Source: Oscillospiraceae bacterium (lineage in GTDB: Bacteria; Bacillota; Clostridia; Oscillospirales; Ruminococcaceae). Taken from it: a stretch of DNA of 64,000 nucleotides. Of the stretch, positions 58,070 through 64,000 are shown piece by piece. Positions within the stretch are counted from its first letter, which is position 1; each line of letters begins with the position of its first letter. Under the pieces are notes generated by a model that saw only the letters and a program-made list of their open reading frames with translations, was not told the DNA's origin and did no database searches. The DNA lies in the NCBI GenBank assembly GCA_015067215.1, contig SVMW01000006.1:1-64000 (forward strand). The letters are read 5' to 3'. A program made the position numbers and the translations under genes.

Positions 58070-58552
58070 ATGAAATATCTTATCATCAGCGACACCCACG
58101 GCAGCTATACCGAACTGTGCTGTATTCTTGAAACAGAAAAAGAGATAAAAGAAGTGATTTTTCTCGGTGACGGCCTTGCCGATATACAAAAAGCAAAACT
58201 GGACTACCCTGACCGCAATTTTACCTGCGTAAAAGGCAACTGCGATTTGTGGGACAGCGTGCCGAGCATGAATATACTGACACTTGATAAATACAAGGTG
58301 CTTATCACCCACGGTGACGGCTTTGACGTAAAAACCAGCAAACTGGGCCTGCGCCGTGCCGCAATAGGACTTGGTGTGGACATTGCCCTTTACGGACATA
58401 CCCACCGCCAGTATTATGAATATCTTGACGGACTTTATATTTTCTGCCCGGGCAGCGTACGCCCCGAAGCCGCAAGCGGCTTTTGCCCAAGCTATGGTAT
58501 TATGGATTTTTCCGAGGGTTACCCGAATATTTATAACTGTGAAATTATATAA
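58070..58552 (+). CDS. YfcE-family metallophosphoesterase
   Basis: 'YLIISDTHGSY', 'LGDGLAD', 'VKGNCD', 'ITHGDGF', 'YGHTH'. Confidence 0.94.
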   Translation: MKYLIISDTHGSYTELCCILETEKEIKEVIFLGDGLADIQKAKLDYPDRNFTCVKGNCDLWDSVPSMNILTLDKYKVLITHGDGFDVKTSKLGLRRAAIGLGVDIALYGHTHRQYYEYLDGLYIFCPGSVRPEAASGFCPSYGIMDFSEGYPNIYNCEII

Positions 58553-58586
58553 AACAAAAAGGACGGAAATTTCCGTCCTTTTTCTT
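58551..58586 (+). terminator. Terminator
   Basis: AAAAAGGACGGAAATTTCCGTCCTTTTTC. Confidence 0.88.
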
Positions 58587-58622
58587 GTGTATAACGATTA
58601 AAACTTTTTGATAAATTGAAAT

Positions 58623-58841
58623 TTATATTATACCTCTAACAATAATGCTTATGGTTCCAATTGCCGCAAAAATTTTTCCTATTAAAAGACAATTGTTCCG
58701 CATCTGCTGAAATCGGATGTAAACCGCTGATGGTGCATCAAAAGTACCATTGTGTATATGCAAAAAGTATTGCGCACACAGTAAAGCAAGAACGCAGACA
58801 ACAATACTAACTACGCCAACGATTAGCAGTATTTTCTTCAT
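58623..58841 (-). CDS. Small membrane protein, hypothetical
   Basis: Two hydrophobic segments. Confidence 0.6.
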   Translation of the reverse strand: MKKILLIVGVVSIVVCVLALLCAQYFLHIHNGTFDAPSAVYIRFQQMRNNCLLIGKIFAAIGTISIIVRGII

Positions 58842-58879
58842 ATTTACACCTCACAATTTGTCAAATTCAAATTTATCAA

Positions 58880-59353
58880 TCAGTCGTCTTCATGTTCTGT
58901 AAGTATTTTATTGAGCTCACGCACAAAATCATGGTAACCTTTGGGAAAATTTTCAGAGCCATCGGCGTGTATTTCCTGCCCGTCATTTACGGTAGCCCTG
59001 AAGTCAAACATTATCCCGTCATTCACATCTTTCGGGTGCTTGCCGTGAAATCCGTCCCAGCTGATTACACCACAGGTGTTCATAAGTTCAATAAAATCTG
59101 TAATGTCACAAACAGCACTTGCCTCAAGCTCAAGCGTATCTGCTCCATTTGAATATACTTTTCTGAAACGCCTGAGTTCTGTTTTCCCGTCTTCGTTTGT
59201 GATTTCATACACATTGCAGAATCTCATTCCTTGCAAAGTAAGTGCCATCGTTTCAATTGAGGTAATCGCTTTTTTGCAATTATCTGCACAACCGCACAGT
59301 CCGATTGGTGTTGAAGGCTTCCTGGTGGTTATTAAAGTTAAGAACTTCTTCAT
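58880..59353 (-). CDS. Hypothetical protein
   Basis: ORF with good start region; flanked by 16-bp direct repeats CAAATTCAAATTTATC. Confidence 0.65.
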   Translation of the reverse strand: MKKFLTLITTRKPSTPIGLCGCADNCKKAITSIETMALTLQGMRFCNVYEITNEDGKTELRRFRKVYSNGADTLELEASAVCDITDFIELMNTCGVISWDGFHGKHPKDVNDGIMFDFRATVNDGQEIHADGSENFPKGYHDFVRELNKILTEHEDD

Positions 59354-59653
59354 TAAAACACTCCTTTAATCAAAGTTTATCTATCTTTGCAAATTTAAAT
59401 TTTTCTAACTGCATTATACCAAACAGATGTGTAAATTTCTACATACCAATCTGTTCGCCAAATTCAAATTTATCTTACAGTTACAGTTTAGCAAAATAAT
59501 TTTTGCAATTCAATATTATCAGCCTGAACGATTTATCATCACAATTGAATTCAAATGCATAGTTTGCAAAGCATTTACTGCATTTACTTATTTTATATTT
59601 TGTGGTAAAATAATATGAATTGTAATTTTTAATATTTATTCTGAGGTACATAT

Positions 59654-61168
59654 ATGTTATTCAACTCGGTTCCTTTTATGATATTTCTGCCAATTGCAGT
59701 GCTTTTGTACTACATTGTTCCACAGAAATTTCAGAAAATATATCTTCTGGCAGTAAGCTACTACTTTTATGCCTGCTTTGATTTAAGGGCAGTTCCGTTT
59801 TTAATAGCGGCAACACTTGTCAGCTTTTATGCCGCTAAAATTATCGAAAGCAAAGAGGACGACAAACAGAGAAAAAGGGCAATGCTGCTTGCTTTGGCTG
59901 TAAACATAGGTATGCTGTTGGTGTTCAAATACTGCAACTTCTTTGCCGAAAACCTTGTGGCACTTGCAAATGTGTTTGGCGCAAACCTTGAGTTCAAACG
60001 TTTCAACATACTTATGGTTACAGGCATCAGCTTTTTCACATTCCAGAGCGTTGGCTATGTGCTGGACGTTTATCTCAAAAAAATCAAGGCGGAACAGAAT
60101 CTGCTTATCTACAGTCTGTTCATCGGCTTCTTCCCGCATGTGCTTGCAGGCCCTATCAGCCGCGGTGCAAAACTTATTCCGCAGTTTTACAAGGAACATA
60201 CCTTTGACTATGACAAGGTTAAAAGCGGCTTGCAGCTTATGGCAATCGGCTTTTTTAAAAAGATTGCAGTGGCAGACGTGCTTGCAATGTTTATCGGCGC
60301 AGTGCACGACGATGTTACAGCCTATTCAGGTTTAATGCTTATTTTTACAGCTTTTGCATATTCCATTCAGCTTTATGGCGACTTTTCAGGCTATTCCGAC
60401 ATTGCAAGAGGCTGTGCAAAGCTGCTGGACTTTGACATTGTGGACAACTTTTCCACACCGTATTTTTCAACAAGCTTCAGCCAGTTCTGGACAAAATGGC
60501 ACATCAGCCTTTCCAGTTGGTTCCAGGACTATATCTTCACACCTTTTGTCTGGACTAACCCGCTGAGACGCTTCGGTTTTGAAAACCCACCTGTTATCGT
60601 TGGCATTTGGCTGGTATTTCTGACAAGCGGTCTGTGGCACGGCAGTGCGTGGACATTTATCATATGGGGCGTGCTGCATGCAATCTACCGCACAGCAGAA
60701 GATTTAAAACGCAAATACTGGCGTAAACCGGACAAACGCCCTAAACCGCTCAAGTTCTGGGCAAAGGTCGCAGGTGTGTTCACACTTGTTACATTCAGCC
60801 AGATATTCTTCCGTGCAAATACAGTAAGTGATGCATTCTGGTATGTTGGACATCTGTTCTCCAACCTTTCACCTGCAGTTTTTGTGGACGACCTTTACAA
60901 ATCAATTGCAGCAGGCTTTGATGCCACACCATTGCTTATCTATGCTTACATTGCATACAGCGTGCTTGTAACTGCAATTATCGTTTATATGGACTGGTAC
61001 CGTCAGTTCCGTCTCAAAGGCAAATGCCTTACAACCGTATTCCTTACAATGAAACAGCCTTACCGTATTCTGTGCTACTACATCCTTGTAGGCCTTATTA
61101 TGGCAGGATTTATCATGCAGAACGGCGGCTACGGTGCATCTGCAAACTTTATCTACGCAAACTTTTAA
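59654..61168 (+). CDS. MBOAT family O-acyltransferase (AlgI/DltB-like)
   Basis: 'MLFNSVPFMIFLPIAVLLYYIVPQKFQKIYLLAVSYYFYACFD', 'GISFFTFQSVGYVLDVY', 'FFPHVLAGPISRG', 'FWTKWHISLSSWFQDYIFTP', 'GLWHGSAWTFIIWG'. Confidence 0.95.
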   Translation: MLFNSVPFMIFLPIAVLLYYIVPQKFQKIYLLAVSYYFYACFDLRAVPFLIAATLVSFYAAKIIESKEDDKQRKRAMLLALAVNIGMLLVFKYCNFFAENLVALANVFGANLEFKRFNILMVTGISFFTFQSVGYVLDVYLKKIKAEQNLLIYSLFIGFFPHVLAGPISRGAKLIPQFYKEHTFDYDKVKSGLQLMAIGFFKKIAVADVLAMFIGAVHDDVTAYSGLMLIFTAFAYSIQLYGDFSGYSDIARGCAKLLDFDIVDNFSTPYFSTSFSQFWTKWHISLSSWFQDYIFTPFVWTNPLRRFGFENPPVIVGIWLVFLTSGLWHGSAWTFIIWGVLHAIYRTAEDLKRKYWRKPDKRPKPLKFWAKVAGVFTLVTFSQIFFRANTVSDAFWYVGHLFSNLSPAVFVDDLYKSIAAGFDATPLLIYAYIAYSVLVTAIIVYMDWYRQFRLKGKCLTTVFLTMKQPYRILCYYILVGLIMAGFIMQNGGYGASANFIYANF

Positions 61169-61189
61169 ACTCAATAATCAAAAAAATAC

Positions 61190-61236
61190 TGCCGGCATTT
61201 CCGTTATGGACATGCCGGCAGTTTTGTTTTGCCAAA
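61190..61236 (+). terminator. Terminator of MBOAT gene
   Basis: ACTGCCGGCAT...ATGCCGGCAGTTTTG. Confidence 0.85.
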
Positions 61237-61279
61237 TCACAAAATTACCTCCTGCCTAATAAAATAATTTTAAAAGTAG

Positions 61280-62074
61280 GTGATGATATTGAACGATTTT
61301 TTAACGGTTAAAGATATACAGATGATTTATCAGACCCCTGCCGAAGAAACAATGGCGGTGAAAAACGTGTCCTTTTCGGCAGAAAAAGGGCAGTTTGTCA
61401 GCATTGTTGGACCATCAGGCTGCGGCAAAAGCACCATACTTTCCTGTATGGCAGGTCTGCGGCAGCAGCAGGCAGGACAGATATACCTTGAGGGCAGGCA
61501 GATACAGCACAGCCGCGACAGAATAGGATATATGCTGCAAAGTGATAACCTTATGCCCTGGCGGTCGGTGTGGCGCAATGTTACCCTGGGGCTGGAAATA
61601 AAGAAAAAACTGGACGATGAAAACTGCAGCTATGCACAGCAGCTGCTTGAAAAATATGACCTGTGGCAGTTCAAAGACTCTTTTCCGTCACAGCTTTCGG
61701 GCGGTATGCGCCAGCGTGTTGCACTTATCCGCACCCTTGCGCTGAAACCTGAGGTTCTGCTGCTTGACGAAGCTTTTTCTGCCCTTGATTATCAGACAAG
61801 GGTTAAGGTGAGCTGTGATGTGTACGAAATTTTACGCCGCGAAAACAAAACCATTGTTATGGTAACCCACGACATTCCCGAGGCGGTTTCAATGTCCGAC
61901 AGGGTGATAATACTTTCAAAACGTCCTGCGGTTGTGCAGAAAGTTGTGGATATACAGCTGGGTGCAAGGGAGGATAACCCTGTAAAACGCCGCACTCACC
62001 CGAATTTTCAAAATTATTTCAACAGCATCTGGAGGGAGCTTATGTACGATGAAAAAGGCGGTATCATATCGTGA
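61280..62074 (+). CDS. ABC importer ATP-binding protein (SsuB/TauB/ThiZ-like)
   Basis: 'IVGPSGCGKSTILSCMAGL', 'LSGGMRQRVALIRTLALKPEVLLLDEAFSALDYQTR'. Confidence 0.93.
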   Translation: MMILNDFLTVKDIQMIYQTPAEETMAVKNVSFSAEKGQFVSIVGPSGCGKSTILSCMAGLRQQQAGQIYLEGRQIQHSRDRIGYMLQSDNLMPWRSVWRNVTLGLEIKKKLDDENCSYAQQLLEKYDLWQFKDSFPSQLSGGMRQRVALIRTLALKPEVLLLDEAFSALDYQTRVKVSCDVYEILRRENKTIVMVTHDIPEAVSMSDRVIILSKRPAVVQKVVDIQLGAREDNPVKRRTHPNFQNYFNSIWRELMYDEKGGIIS

Positions 62075-62855
62075 AAAATATCTGCAGGAAATAAAATATA
62101 CAAAAATAAAGGTACGGCTTGTACAGGTGGCTGTAGTGGTGCTGTTTGTGGTGCTGTGGGAATGGCTGACCTGCACAGGGGCGGTGGATCCGTTTATATT
62201 TTCCTCTCCTTCAAGAATGTGGGCAATGTTTGTCACAATGGCACAAAGCAACCTGGCTTATCATATACTGATTACAGTGGCTGAAACACTCATAGGCTTT
62301 TTGCTTGGTGTGGTGCTGGGGTTTGTCATTGCTGTGGCAATGTGGTTTTCTCCCTTTGCAAACCGTGTGGCAGCCCCCTTCCTTGTAGTGCTGCATTCGC
62401 TGCCCAAAATTGCTCTTGGCCCTGTGATAATTGTGTGGGCAGGGGCAGGGATGAACGCCATTATTGTCATGGCGGTGGCAATATCCCTTATTGTTACCGT
62501 GCTGGAACTTTCGGGCGGTTTTGAATCCACCGACAAAAACCTCATCACCACAGTTCAAAGCTTTGGTGCAACAAGAACACAGGTGTTTTTAAAGGCGGTA
62601 CTGCCCTACAACATCCCCGTGCTGTTCCAGAGTTTAAAGGTCAACATAGGTTTAAGCCTTGTAGGTGTTATTGCAGGGGAGTTCCTTGTTTCAAAGGCAG
62701 GGCTGGGATATCTGATTGTATATGCGGGTCAGGTGTTCAGAATGGACCTTGTAATGATGAGTGTGGTTATTCTTGGGGTGGTGGCCTTTGCAATGTATCA
62801 CGGTGTTTCTGCCGCGCGTCAGATAGTGGAAAAGAAAATAAATCACGACACTTAA
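62049..62855 (+). CDS. ABC importer permease (SsuC/TauC/ThiX-like)
   Basis: 'WLTCTGAVDPFIFSSPSRMWAMF', 'LHSLPKIALGPVIIVWAGAGMNAII' EAA-type region. Confidence 0.93.
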   Translation: MKKAVSYREKYLQEIKYTKIKVRLVQVAVVVLFVVLWEWLTCTGAVDPFIFSSPSRMWAMFVTMAQSNLAYHILITVAETLIGFLLGVVLGFVIAVAMWFSPFANRVAAPFLVVLHSLPKIALGPVIIVWAGAGMNAIIVMAVAISLIVTVLELSGGFESTDKNLITTVQSFGATRTQVFLKAVLPYNIPVLFQSLKVNIGLSLVGVIAGEFLVSKAGLGYLIVYAGQVFRMDLVMMSVVILGVVAFAMYHGVSAARQIVEKKINHDT

Positions 62856-62865
62856 GGAGATTTTT

Positions 62866-63858
62866 ATGAAGAAACTTGTCTGTGTTCTTGTTGCTGCAGC
62901 TATGGCAGTGTGCACCTTTACAGCCTGCGGCAAAACAGAACAGAAGGAACTTGAAAAGGTTACTTTAAGCGAGGTTACACATTCCATCTTTTATGCGGCA
63001 CAGTATGTAGCCATCAACGAAGGATATTTTGCAGAGGAAGGACTGGAGATTGAACTTGTTAATGCAGGCGGTGCCGACAAGGTTATGACCAGCGTGCTGA
63101 CAGGTGCGGCAGACATAGGTTTTGCAGGGGCGGAAAGCTGTATATATGTTTACCTGCAGGGCAAGGAGGATTACCCGAAAGTTTTTGCACAGCTTACAAA
63201 ATGTGACGGGTCGTTCCTTGTGGGGCGTGAGAGTGTCCGGAATTTTGACTGGCAGTCCCTTAAAGGCAGCACAATTCTGCCCGGCAGAAAAGGCGGTATG
63301 CCATATATGACGCTGTTGTATGCCCTTAACAAAAACGGGCTTGCAGTGGGAGAGGACGTTTTCTTCAACGATACAATTCAGTTCAATGCAATGACAGGAG
63401 CTTTTTTGAGCGGTGAAGGGGATTATGTGACGGTGTTTGAGCCGTCAGCCACCGACATTGAAATGCAGGGCAAAGGATATATTCTGGCTTCTGTAGGCGA
63501 AGCGGGGGGCGAAGTGCCGTACACAACCTACTTTGCACAGCAGAACTATGATGCACAAACCCTGCAGAAGTTTACCAGAGCCATTGCAAAGGGACAGAAA
63601 TTTGTGGCAGAAAAATCAGCTGCCGAAATTGCACAGGCAATACAGCCTTCTTTTGCCGATACCGACATAAAGGTTATCGAAACTGTGGTGCAGCGCTACA
63701 AGGATATAGGCGCTTTCAGCAGCACACCTGTAATGGACAGGGAAAGCTTTGACCGCATTGTTGAAATTGTTAAAAATGCAGGGGAAATAAGCAATGACGC
63801 TGTTGTGCCGTTTGAAGCACTTATAGACAACAGCTATGCAGAAAAAGCGCAGCCGTAA
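62866..63858 (+). CDS. ABC importer substrate-binding lipoprotein (NMT1/SsuA/ThiY-like)
   Basis: Lipobox 'CTFTACGK'; 'SIFYAAQYVAINEGYFAEEGLEIELVNAGGADKVMTSVLTGAADIGFAG'. Confidence 0.92.
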   Translation: MKKLVCVLVAAAMAVCTFTACGKTEQKELEKVTLSEVTHSIFYAAQYVAINEGYFAEEGLEIELVNAGGADKVMTSVLTGAADIGFAGAESCIYVYLQGKEDYPKVFAQLTKCDGSFLVGRESVRNFDWQSLKGSTILPGRKGGMPYMTLLYALNKNGLAVGEDVFFNDTIQFNAMTGAFLSGEGDYVTVFEPSATDIEMQGKGYILASVGEAGGEVPYTTYFAQQNYDAQTLQKFTRAIAKGQKFVAEKSAAEIAQAIQPSFADTDIKVIETVVQRYKDIGAFSSTPVMDRESFDRIVEIVKNAGEISNDAVVPFEALIDNSYAEKAQP

Positions 63859-63981
63859 AGCATAAACTGTTGTACAGACAGTCAGAGAGATTATGCATCT
63901 ATTGACTATACAAAATTTTAAGTATAAAATAGTAGCTGTTCTGCAGCTGCTATTTTATTGCTTTTAAAGCGGAGGAATATT

Positions 63982-64000
63982 ATGAAAGTTCTTATGATCA
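63982..64000 (+). CDS. Start of CDS truncated by window edge (MKVLMI...)
   Basis: ggagga RBS then ATGAAAGTTCTTATGATC. Confidence 0.6.

Noticed and set aside
1-64000. CRISPR array, prophage, integrase/transposase genes, rRNA
   Set aside because: No regularly spaced repeats, no cas/phage structural/integrase-like ORFs and no rRNA signatures were seen.

Overview
Chromosomal window from a low/mid-GC gut-type Clostridia-like Firmicute (inferred from gene content; not verified), mostly ordinary housekeeping and accessory genes. No CRISPR array, rRNA operon, transposase or prophage module was recognised. Landmarks: thiamin salvage operon thiW-thiM-thiE-thiD behind two complete TPP riboswitches, each with its own terminator, plus a third half-riboswitch element; trxA-trxB; galactokinase; flavodiiron/rubredoxin fusion divergent from a Crp/Fnr regulator; tRNA-Leu(GAG); NCS2 purine permease next to diaminopropionate ammonia-lyase; apbE and trmB; ArsR regulator next to a heterodimeric ABC exporter; ptsI-darA-holB-ricT, ferredoxin, rsmI; an orphan AlgI-type MBOAT acyltransferase; an SsuABC/ThiXYZ-like ABC importer. 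Strongest candidate novelties: (1) a 204-bp imperfect palindromic repeat, two copies (16026-16229 and 35735-35938) with compensatory stem substitutions, each sitting in the loop of a different intrinsic terminator; (2) a third element at 4321-4407 in the thiW leader that keeps the HMP-sensing (P2/P3, UGAGA) half of a TPP aptamer but lacks the pyrophosphate-sensing arm, compatible with an HMP-PP-like riboswitch in series with two TPP switches; (3) a duplicated tRNA-Leu 3' end plus terminator; (4) dispersed GTCATTCTGAG inverted-repeat elements; (5) two orphan structured-RNA candidates. All calls come from reading sequence and the ORF track; no database search or folding software was run.
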